Assembly: GCA_016720655.1 (NCBI GenBank)
Contig: JADKKE010000032.1
Coordinates: 988,242 to 1,052,241, forward strand
Source: Bacteroidota bacterium
GTDB lineage: Bacteria; Bacteroidota; Bacteroidia; AKYH767-A; 2013-40CM-41-45
DNA length: 64,000 bases
Direction of reading: 5' to 3'
Part shown: positions 39,219 through 46,737 of the stretch, piece by piece
Position numbering within the stretch: position 1 is the first letter of the stretch
Layout: every line of letters begins with the position of its first letter
Translations under genes and position numbers: made by a program
Notes under the pieces: generated by a model
What the model was told of the DNA's origin: nothing
What the model saw: only the letters and a program-made list of their open reading frames with translations
The model's database searches: none

Positions 39219-39558
39219 GCTGGGACAAGTCTTTAACGTAAGCCTGTGCATTGGCGGTATGGACCATAATAAAGTCAAAGACCTCTCAACTTTATTACAT
39301 TTACTTCCACCTCTAATTTATAAAGTTCGCGCTTCGACGGATATTCATCCGTTGTCCTTTAACCGTGTGATGTTTATCCACCTTAGATCCCTCAACGTCT
39401 CTACTTGCTTCCATTTTAATTTTATTTGTTAAAAAACGGTTTCGATTTTAAAATCTAGATGTCAATTTTATTTGAGCAGAAAGATTCGAACGTCGTTGTC
39501 ATTATAACGGGTCATTCAGCTTTCACACAAGCCTTCTTAAAAGCCTTGTCCCTGTTGG
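39219..39558 (+). repeat. element R1, inverted-end repeat
   Basis: Left end GCTGGGACAAGTCTTTAACG then TAAGCCTGTGCATTGGCGG (39219-39257); right end is a diverged inverted copy (39504-39558: ATAACGGG ... AAGCCTTGTCCCTG). Inside, shared with R2, are CGCTTCGACGGAT with a short ACGGAT/ATCCGT hairpin and TTATTTGAGCAGAAAGAT. On the minus strand there is a 33-residue frame (39414-39313) with DVEGSKVDKHHTVKG, partly preserved in R2. No target-site duplication was seen. Confidence 0.7.
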
Positions 39559-39562
39559 TACA

Positions 39563-40084
39563 TTAAATCTCGTATAGTAAATTTCTATCAATACTATTCC
39601 AGTATTTACCCATGCATCCCCGATTTTCCATGTCCAAAAGTTTCAAATTATATAGTTTCAAATTTTGATGAGCTTGAAGCATGCCTAATAAAAAATCATT
39701 ATTCGTAAAACTTTTAAAGTACCAGTCGGTAACATTGTTATAATAAATAGCCATAAAAGTAAATTCATCGTCTAACTTATTATTTAAAGCGTGATCATTC
39801 ATTAAACTAATATTATCCTGTTCAGTTTTTTTTTCAAGATCGCCAATTCCGGTGAAACAACGTGGTTCGCTGGCAGCATCCCATTGTATGAAAATAGAGC
39901 GTTTAAAAGTTTCCATGTTGTTAAAAGACAAAGTTGAATAATTTGTAAATACATCTTGATATTCTATAAATATTCCTAAAGCATTCAGCTGATCATCCTT
40001 TTCTTCCATTGTTCCATATTGTTCCGCTATAAGGTAATATATTTTGAATTCTTGGAGATTCAAGTCAAATAGTGTTTTTTCCAT
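39563..40084 (-). CDS. orphan protein of unknown function in the island
   Basis: 173 residues, acidic, no signal peptide or membrane helix, no family recognised. Mixed alpha/beta in look: QEFKIYYLIAEQYGTMEEKDD, DAASEPRCFTGIGDLEKKT, DEFTFMAIYYNNVTDWYFKSF. Its stop codon is only five bases from the edge of R1, and R2 lies about 260 bases upstream of its start, so gene and R1 resemble one cassette. The gene is AT-rich against flanking genes. Confidence 0.55.
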   Translation of the reverse strand: MEKTLFDLNLQEFKIYYLIAEQYGTMEEKDDQLNALGIFIEYQDVFTNYSTLSFNNMETFKRSIFIQWDAASEPRCFTGIGDLEKKTEQDNISLMNDHALNNKLDDEFTFMAIYYNNVTDWYFKSFTNNDFLLGMLQAHQNLKLYNLKLLDMENRGCMGKYWNSIDRNLLYEI

Positions 40085-40341
40085 AATAAAATATTTATCG
40101 GCGATGTAGAAACCCGTTTATTAGCTAAGCCGCATTTAATTCAGCTGTGCTGTATTTGCTTCCTTCACTGTCAAGGTTTGTACTGAATAATCTTTCTTGG
40201 ATACAAAATAAGCTTTTTAAGTCAAATGTTCTGAAGTTGCTCTAGCAATCCAATTAATTTACTTCTCAATTCGTTTAGATGCGCTTGTCTAAAGGTAAGT
40301 TTGAATATGTTATCCTTTTATAGTTTGATTTTTGTTTACCT

Positions 40342-40698
40342 GCTGGGACAAGTCTTTAACGTAAGCCTGTGCGTTGGCGGTATGGACCATAATAAAGCCA
40401 AAGACCTCCCATCTTTGTTACATTTACTTCCACCCTCAAATTCATAAAGTACGCGCTTCGACGGATATGAATCCGTTATCCTTTAACCCTGTGATTTTAA
40501 TCCACCTTAGATTCCTCAACGTATAAGCAGACTTCCATTTTGAATTTGATTTGTAAGAAAATATCAGCGATTTCAAGATATAAATTTCAATTTTATTTGA
40601 GCAGAAAGATTTGATTATTTATTATATTTTAAAGTCGTTTCCTATATAACGGGCCAAGTCCGCCTACACACAAGCCTTCGTTAAAGACTTGTCCCAGC
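40342..40698 (+). repeat. element R2, inverted-end repeat
   Basis: Left end 40342-40380 (GCTGGGACAAGTCTTTAACG, then TAAGCCTGTGCGTTGGCGG) and right end 40646-40698, whose reverse complement reads GCTGGGACAAGTCTTTAACG then AAGGCTTGTG. Homologous to R1 throughout, with the ACGGAT/ATCCGT hairpin preserved although its loop differs (ATTC in R1, ATGA in R2). Confidence 0.72.
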
Positions 40699-40711
40699 GG
40701 GCTCTTGCTAG

Positions 40712-40764
40712 ATAACGGGCCAAGTCCGCCAACGCACAGGCTTTCGTTAAAGACTTGTCCCAGC
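40712..40764 (+). repeat. extra tandem copy of the R2 right end
   Basis: ATAACGGGCCAAGTCCGCC followed by AACGCACAGGC and TTTCGTTAAAGACTTGTCCC repeats the R2 right end 66 bases further on. Within each copy GGGCCAAGTC and GACTTGTCCC form imperfect stems. Its translation on the minus strand yields a meaningless repeat (GQVFNE...CVGGLGPL), which explains the open frame there. Confidence 0.7.
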
Positions 40765-40865
40765 AAGACGTAAAATAAAAACCAGCTTTTATTGGTTGCA
40801 TAAAAAAAATGAACACCATTGCTTTGCAATGCCACTCCTTTTTACGAAATGGTTTGCACTAGCAT

Positions 40866-41802
40866 TTGAAAAAGAAAAAAACAAATTCTCGATCCCACAT
40901 GGAAAGATTATTTCACTTTCTCGAAAAGAGAGCGGAAAGGATTATTGGTATTTCTGTTCATCCTGATGAGTCAGTGCGCGGCGCTTTATTATATTCATTT
41001 CGTTCCCTATGAAAGAACACCGATTGATGTTTCAGCGTTCAATGCGGAATTCAACAGAATGATTGCAAACGCAGCAAATGATACGATTGCACGGGGAAAT
41101 TATTTTCGAAAAGATTCAAATCAACTTGCGATCAAATCACCTCCTGTTCTTTTTGCTTTTAATCCAAATTCGCTGGAAAAGGAAGGATGGGAGAAACTGG
41201 GTCTTTCATCAAAACAGTCTGCCACCATTGTTCATTTTGTTTCCAAAGGCGGAAAGTTCAGGATGAAAGAGGATTTGAAAAAAGTGTACGGAATGAAAAA
41301 GAGCGATTACAATCGTTTGGAAGCTTACATCAATCTCCCTGATTCAACCACATATTTTTCTGCGAAGCAAAGTCAGAAAGCAAAGAAAAAAGATGTACTC
41401 CGCGTCGACCTTGCAAAAGCAGATTCACTGGACATTCTGAAACTCCCCGGGATCGGTCCGGGTTTTACACATCGTATTCTGGCGTACCGAAATAAACTCG
41501 GCGGATTTTGTTCTCTGGATCAGTTGCATGAAGTCTGGGGTTTTACAGACAGTTTGTTTCAGGCCATTGCTCCAAATATTTTTCTCTCTGATACGATTCC
41601 GTTTAAACCCTTGCTGGTTAACACCCTTTCATGGGACGAGTTAAAAGTACATCCTTATCTTGGCTATAAACTGGCCAGGATCCTGGTAAATTACAGGGAC
41701 CAGCATGGTGCTTTTCAAAGCCTTGCCGACTTCCGTTCAGTTCCCTTGATAACTGAGGAAAACTTCCGTAAACTTGCGCCTTACTTAAAATTTAAGGATT
41801 AA
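40866..41802 (+). CDS. helix-hairpin-helix (ComEA-like) membrane-anchored protein, frameshift at start
   Basis: The main frame is open from about 40869 with WKDYFTFSKRERKGLLVFLF, a conserved cytosolic-to-membrane start, but has no ATG; removing one A from the A7 run at 40875-40881 gives a TTG start at 40866 and a complete frame. One membrane helix (about 25-40), then four HhH motifs, for example LDILKLPGIGPGFTHRILAYR and VHPYLGYKLARILVNYRDQ. ComEA-like HhH modules bind DNA non-specifically; role uncertain. Confidence 0.8.
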
Positions 41803-41885
41803 GCTGAGATTTTGATAGAATTCATTATTTGGCTTTCAGCTTAGCTTTGAAGAATTAAGCAACTCATTTTTACTCATCATAGGAC

Positions 41886-42443
41886 ATGTCGGTACAGGAT
41901 CAGGAAATTTCCATGCAATTACAAGAAAGACTGCGCACGGTCATTCGGGATGTTCCTGATTTTCCAAAACCCGGAATTCTTTTCAAGGACATCACACCTA
42001 TACTAATGGATGTGGATCTCTGCAAAGACATCGTCGATGGAATGTACAAGGCATTTGCCGATCAGAAAATCGATGGGATAGTAGGAGTGGAGAGCCGCGG
42101 TTTTCTTTTCGGACTGATGCTCGCCCAGAAATTTCGAGTACCCTTTATCCCTATCCGGAAAAAAGGGAAGCTGCCTTACAAAACGATTTCTTACGAATAC
42201 AAATTGGAATACGGTTCCGCAACAATGGAAGTTCATGCGGATGCAATTACTTCCGGAGCAAATTTTCTGGTGCATGATGATTTGCTTGCAACCGGTGGAA
42301 CAGCCGCAGCAGCTGCAGAGCTTATCCAGGGTCAGGGTGGAAATGTTGCAGGATTTTGTTTCCTCGTTTCTCTTGGCTTCCTCAATGGACAAGATGTTTT
42401 GAATAAATATTCTAACAAGTCGATTAGCCTTATCAATTACTAA
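41886..42443 (+). CDS. apt: adenine phosphoribosyltransferase
   Basis: 185 residues; the ATG at 41916 (MQLQERLRTVIRDVPDFPKP) would give the more usual length. GILFKDITPIL, VGVESRGFLFG and PRPP-binding LVHDDLLATGGTAAAAAEL are diagnostic. Converts adenine and PRPP to AMP in purine salvage. The acyl-CoA dehydrogenase follows after 12 bases. Confidence 0.96.
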   Translation: MSVQDQEISMQLQERLRTVIRDVPDFPKPGILFKDITPILMDVDLCKDIVDGMYKAFADQKIDGIVGVESRGFLFGLMLAQKFRVPFIPIRKKGKLPYKTISYEYKLEYGSATMEVHADAITSGANFLVHDDLLATGGTAAAAAELIQGQGGNVAGFCFLVSLGFLNGQDVLNKYSNKSISLINY

Positions 42444-42455
42444 ATAGAATTCAAT

Positions 42456-43595
42456 ATGGATTTCAACCAGACTGAAAACCAGTCAATGATAGCAGAGACA
42501 ATCCGGAAATTTGCAGAAGTGCACATTCGTCCGGATATGATGAAGTGGGATGAAGAGCAAATCTTTCCGGTCGAGACGTTCAAGAAAATGGGAGAACTCG
42601 GTTTGATGGGAATTCTTGTTCCACATAAATATGGTGGTGCTGAATTGAGTTACTTCGAATACATCACTGCTATTGTTGAAGTATCCAAAGTATGTGGTTC
42701 TGTCGGCTTGTCAATGGCGGCCCATAATTCTTTGTGTACAGGACACATCATGGCTTTTGGGAATGACGAACAAAAACAAAAATACCTGAGCAAACTTTCA
42801 ACCGGAGAATGGATCGGTGCCTGGGGACTCACTGAAGCGAATACAGGAAGTGATGCGTTGAGAATGCGTTGTGTTGCAAAACAGGATGGCGATCATTGGA
42901 TCATCAATGGAACAAAAAACTGGATCACACACGGAAAAAGTGGTGATGTTGCCGTTGTTCTTGCCCGAACCGGGGAACTTCTGGATTCACGAGGAATTAC
43001 AGCTTTCGTTGTAGAACGTGGAACTCCCGGCTTCAAAGCAGGGAAAAAAGAAAATAAACTCGGGATGCGCGCATCGGAAACGGCAGAATTGGTTTTTGAA
43101 GACTGCAAAATCCACAAAAGCCAGGTTCTGGGCGAAATCGGAGAAGGCTTCATCCAGGCCATGAAAGTTCTGGATGGCGGTCGTATTTCAATTGCTGCTT
43201 TATCTATAGGTATTGCAAAAGGAGCCTACGAAGCTGCATTGAAATACTCCAAGGAAAGAGAGCAATTTGGCAAACCAATCAGTGAATTTCAGGCAATTGC
43301 CTTCAAACTGGCAGATATGGCAACGCAGATTGAAGCTGCAGAACTACTTACATATCAAGCTGCTGACTTGAAGATTAATCACAAAAAATGCACAAAAGAG
43401 AGTGCTTACGCTAAATATTATGCATCCGAAGTGGCAGTGAAGGTTTCGACTGAAGCTGTGCAAATCTTTGGAGGCTATGGTTATACCAAGGATTTCCCTG
43501 TTGAGAAATTCTACAGGGACTCAAAATTGTGCACAATCGGCGAAGGAACCTCAGAAATTCAAAAATTGGTCATTTCGAGGGAAATTTTGAAGTAA
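42456..43595 (+). CDS. short-chain acyl-CoA dehydrogenase family
   Basis: 379 residues, standard ACAD length. WGLTEANTGSDA (FAD and substrate contact), NGTKNWITHG, ALSIGIAKGAYEAAL..., QIFGGYGYTKDFPVE and catalytic Glu363 in TIGEGTSEIQ as in butyryl/isovaleryl-CoA dehydrogenases. Oxidises acyl-CoA to enoyl-CoA with ETF as acceptor. Exact chain length or branched preference is not shown by sequence. Confidence 0.93.
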   Translation: MDFNQTENQSMIAETIRKFAEVHIRPDMMKWDEEQIFPVETFKKMGELGLMGILVPHKYGGAELSYFEYITAIVEVSKVCGSVGLSMAAHNSLCTGHIMAFGNDEQKQKYLSKLSTGEWIGAWGLTEANTGSDALRMRCVAKQDGDHWIINGTKNWITHGKSGDVAVVLARTGELLDSRGITAFVVERGTPGFKAGKKENKLGMRASETAELVFEDCKIHKSQVLGEIGEGFIQAMKVLDGGRISIAALSIGIAKGAYEAALKYSKEREQFGKPISEFQAIAFKLADMATQIEAAELLTYQAADLKINHKKCTKESAYAKYYASEVAVKVSTEAVQIFGGYGYTKDFPVEKFYRDSKLCTIGEGTSEIQKLVISREILK

Positions 43596-43597
43596 AG

Positions 43598-43628
43598 TTT
43601 GCTGAATTGAATGATTTCACTATTTTTG
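43598..43628 (+). promoter_or_regulatory. promoter of rpsU-xer-hpf
   Basis: TTTG (43598-43601) N19 TATTTTTG (43621-43628), a perfect match to the Bacteroidota housekeeping promoter, 22 bases before the rpsU start. Confidence 0.85.
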
Positions 43629-43650
43629 CCGTCCTTATAAAAGATTAAAC

Positions 43651-43845
43651 ATGATCATTGTACCAATTAAAGAAAACGAGTCCATCGACAAAGCCCTTAA
43701 AAAGTTCAAAAAGAAATTTGAACGTACAGGTGTTGTCCGTGAACTTCGTCGTCGCCAGACTTTCGAAAAACCGTCTGTAACCCGCCGTCAGCAAGTGATT
43801 CACGCGCGTTACATCGATTTGATGAAGCGTAGCAACACGCTCTGA
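43651..43845 (+). CDS. rpsU: 30S ribosomal protein S21
   Basis: 64 residues. MIIVPIKENESIDKALKKFKKKFERTG is the S21 pattern, followed by a basic RRRQTFEKPSVTRRQQV tail. The order rpsU, xerC/D, hpf is conserved in Bacteroidota. Confidence 0.97.
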   Translation: MIIVPIKENESIDKALKKFKKKFERTGVVRELRRRQTFEKPSVTRRQQVIHARYIDLMKRSNTL

Positions 43846-43985
43846 GAATCCGTAACCGGTTCAGAATATTTACGTATCTTTACTCTAAGTAATTTGTTCA
43901 GTTGAACATGACCATGGTGCTAAAGATATCTGAAGGGAAAAAATTAAAAGCTGAGAAGCATTAATTTCTTCCCTTTTTCTATTCT

Positions 43986-44864
43986 ATGAATATTCAAAGC
44001 TTCCTACAGTATATCCAATTCGAAAAACGTTTTTCTCCGCATACACTCTTGGCGTATGAATCGGACCTCACACAGTTTTTTGAATATCAGAAAAAGGCCT
44101 ACGAGACCGACGACGTGTCGGGGATTAACCATCCCATGATTCGTTCCTGGATCGTAAGCATGATGGAGCAGGGAATCACGCCGCGTTCTATCAACAGGAA
44201 AATTACTACGCTCAAAACATTCTATAAATTTCTTTTGCGCAAGGGTGAGATTCATCTCAATCCGATGCTGAAAGTTTTGTCACCAAAAACTTCCAAACGT
44301 CTGCCTGTTTTTGTGGAAGAAGTAAAAATGGATTTGCTTTTTCAGGAAGGAAATTTTGGGAAAGACTTTGAAGCGATTCGTGACCGGCTGATGCTGGAGT
44401 TTCTATATGCAACAGGAATGCGATTGTCGGAATTGATAGGACTGACAGATAATGATGTAAATGCATATGAAGGCCAGTTAAAAGTTCTTGGAAAGAGAAA
44501 CAAAGAACGGATTATACCGTTTACTAATAAACTCAAAGGTCTGATCAAGGAATACCGGGAAGAGCGGGATCAACATTTTACTGCCGTTCCCTCGTTTTTC
44601 GTCACCGATAAAGGCAAAACATTGTACCCTAAGCTGGTGTATAGAATTGTTACCAGCCGGCTGGGAGATGTTACCACTCTTGACAAGAAAAGCCCACACA
44701 TTCTTCGTCATACCTTTGCAACGCATATGCTTAACAACGGTGCGGACATCAATAGCGTTAAAGAATTACTTGGTCATGCAAATCTAAGTGCAACCCAGGT
44801 GTACACTCACAATACGATAGAAAAGTTAAAACAAGCTCACAAACAAGCCCACCCCAGGGCCTAA
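43986..44864 (+). CDS. XerC/XerD-type tyrosine recombinase
   Basis: 292 residues, simple two-domain Xer form. N-terminal SAM-like core-binding domain (1-95), catalytic domain with R146 (ATGMRLSELIGL), K170, H238-x2-R241 (HILRHTFATH), H264 (GHANLSATQVYTH) and nucleophile Y273. Placed between rpsU and hpf as for chromosomal dimer-resolution recombinases, so not part of a mobile element; XerC and XerD cannot be told apart here. Confidence 0.93.
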   Translation: MNIQSFLQYIQFEKRFSPHTLLAYESDLTQFFEYQKKAYETDDVSGINHPMIRSWIVSMMEQGITPRSINRKITTLKTFYKFLLRKGEIHLNPMLKVLSPKTSKRLPVFVEEVKMDLLFQEGNFGKDFEAIRDRLMLEFLYATGMRLSELIGLTDNDVNAYEGQLKVLGKRNKERIIPFTNKLKGLIKEYREERDQHFTAVPSFFVTDKGKTLYPKLVYRIVTSRLGDVTTLDKKSPHILRHTFATHMLNNGADINSVKELLGHANLSATQVYTHNTIEKLKQAHKQAHPRA

Positions 44865-44881
44865 ATTTTAGGAGGATTTCT

Positions 44882-45181
44882 ATGAAGATCAGAGTTCAAT
44901 CCATTCATTTCGATGCAGATTCAAGATTACTGCAATTCATTCAGGAAAAAGTCGATAAACTGTTGCAATTTTACGATCACATTATCGGCGGCGAAGTATT
45001 TTTGAAAATTGACAAATCGAGCGACAACAAGAATAAGATAGTTCAGATAAAAATCCAGTTGCCGGGCAATGATATCCTGGCCAAAGAGCAGTGCAAGACC
45101 TTTGAAGAAGCTACTGATCTTTGCATGGAAACTTTGTCACGCCAGATTAAGCGTCACAAAGAAAAAGAACGGGGCGTTTGA
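44882..45181 (+). CDS. hpf: ribosome hibernation-promoting factor
   Basis: 99 residues, short HPF/YfiA form: VQSIHFDADSRLLQFIQEKVDKL and DNKNKIVQIKIQLPGNDILAKE. Binds the 30S A/P sites to stop translation in stationary phase. Preceded by TTAGGAGG, a good ribosome-binding sequence, rare in this lineage. Confidence 0.93.
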   Translation: MKIRVQSIHFDADSRLLQFIQEKVDKLLQFYDHIIGGEVFLKIDKSSDNKNKIVQIKIQLPGNDILAKEQCKTFEEATDLCMETLSRQIKRHKEKERGV

Positions 45182-45276
45182 GCCTTGTCAGTTGCCAAAG
45201 CTGTAAGATTTACAATCATTTTTAGGGAACTCCGTTCTGTACGAAGCGTATTCGTATTGTTTAGCGGAAATTAAAT

Positions 45277-46676
45277 ATGAAAAGGATTTTTGTCCTCTTA
45301 GGTATTATTTGTTTTTCATCCACGATGAAGGGAGAGACCGTTGGTGTTACCCAGGTCGTGACGAAAACAGTGATCACTTCGAAGGACACGCTCCGACTTC
45401 ATTTTCTTCGTGACTCAGCTCTCTACAAAGAAGGCTGGGACACACTCGCCCAGGCACGATTCTGGCGGAATGTGATTTCCATGACCAGCGACTCCTGCAT
45501 TATCAATGTCGCTTCTTGTCGTAAACCAGTAGAAGTGGTAAGCCGGCAAATCTGGATGAACCAGACGGAATCTCAAAAGAACTTTTTCAAGGACAGCGTA
45601 TGTACAGTCAATTGCCTCGATAGTGCCACGAATTTATATGTCACTGCCGGCAAAGGTGAATTTTACGAAGTCAAGAAGACGCTTGAAGATATCAGCAAAG
45701 CTATCACTGTTTTTGAAGAACAGGATTGTGATCCCTGGTATGCACAGGCGATTCTTCTGATTGAAAGTCCGGGTAAGAAAAAGCAAAATCCTATGTTGGT
45801 GCCGGTGGACCTTTTCAGCTCATGAAAAGTGTTGCAAAGCGCTATGGTCTACGGATCAACAAATACCAGGACGAGAGATCTGACCTCACAAAATCTGCGA
45901 AAGTTGCAGCAAAGCTTTTGAAAGTTGGCTGTATCGCAAATGTCAAAAAGTACCTTGATGAAAGAGGAATTGTTTACAAGGAGACTGACATCTGGTTTCG
46001 TTTGCTCGTTTTGCATGCCTATCATGCCGGTGCCGGAAATGTTCATTGTGTGATCAATTCCCTGAATCCAAGCAAAGGGGGAGTGGACCTGTTTCTTCAG
46101 ATCTGGCAAACAACTTGTGGTGGTTTTAAAAATGAATCACAAAATTATTCTCAGATTGCCCTGGCATCTCTGATCAATTTTGACGAACTCGTGCAGCAAG
46201 ACGGCGATACTGTTTATTTGGTACAAGGAGATAAGTATCTTAAAAAATACCATCGCAAAGGATTGAAACCCTGGCAGGCATATGAAGCCCTTACGAATTG
46301 TCTGCGTCATTACGAACAGGATTTCATTGATGATATGATTTCTTATGAATACTTTATAAAGCGTGTAAATGCAATTCGTAAAGAGTACACCTTCATTGCC
46401 TCTGCGATTACCAATTCCGACAAAGAGATTGCTCTTCGTAAATATCCGGCAAGTGAAGAACATGTAAACTCCCTTGCTTTTGAGTTGACCAAACGTCAGC
46501 GTTATGAAGATGCTGTTAAGATATTAAAACTCAACCTGGATATGAATCCAAATTCTCCTGTTATACAGGATAGTCTGGAGCGTGCGCTGCGCTTGTCAGG
46601 TGCAAAAGGTTCGATGCGACCGGTGACTTCCAAATCTTCCAACATTTCGAGGAAATCAACGAAGGGCAAAGAATAA
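45277..46676 (+). CDS. lytic transglycosylase (SLT domain), frameshifted
   Basis: Signal peptide and an N-terminal domain (45277 to about 45780) end in AQAILLIESPGKK; the catalytic fold continues in another frame with KSYVGAGGPFQLMKSVAKRYGL and LLVLHAYHAGAGNVHCVI, matching MltD/Slt70-type transglycosylases. The frame change sits in an A5 run (45778-45782); one A less joins both parts into about 466 residues. The catalytic Glu is within LLIESPG. C-terminal basic TPR-like segment. Confidence 0.85.
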
Positions 46677-46705
46677 TTTTCCGCTTCCAGCAGTCAGAAT
46701 TATTT

Positions 46706-46713
46706 TACTTTTG
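46706..46713 (+). promoter_or_regulatory. TACTTTTG -7 box before the 46.7-kb gene
   Basis: TACTTTTG matches the -7 consensus 25 bases before the start; nothing TTTG-like is found nineteen bases upstream, so support is partial. Confidence 0.35.
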
Positions 46714-46737
46714 GTTCCACGCAAAGGAATGCCTGGA

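Larger units (their letters stand above)
39183..40865. other. accessory island with paired inverted-end elements and one orphan gene
   Basis: Unlike its neighbours, this 1.7-kb region has low coding density. It holds two related ~350-bp elements, an extra copy of one end, and one minus-strand gene. The 40085-40341 stretch between the gene start and the second element shows no feature. Confidence 0.6.

Noticed and set aside
39219..40764. Calling R1/R2 true integron attC sites
   Set aside because: The AAC/GTT core boxes do not fit RYYYAAC/GTTRRRY exactly, the inner palindrome is too short and no integrase is near; kept as a hypothesis.
40629..40835. 68-residue minus-strand reading frame with internal repeats (GQVFNE, CVGGLGPL twice)
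   Set aside because: It is only the translation of two tandem inverted ends of element R2; no start context and no independent coding sign.
43986..44864. Xer protein as a mobile-element integrase
   Set aside because: It sits in the conserved rpsU-xer-hpf order with a housekeeping promoter and no attachment-site repeats nearby.
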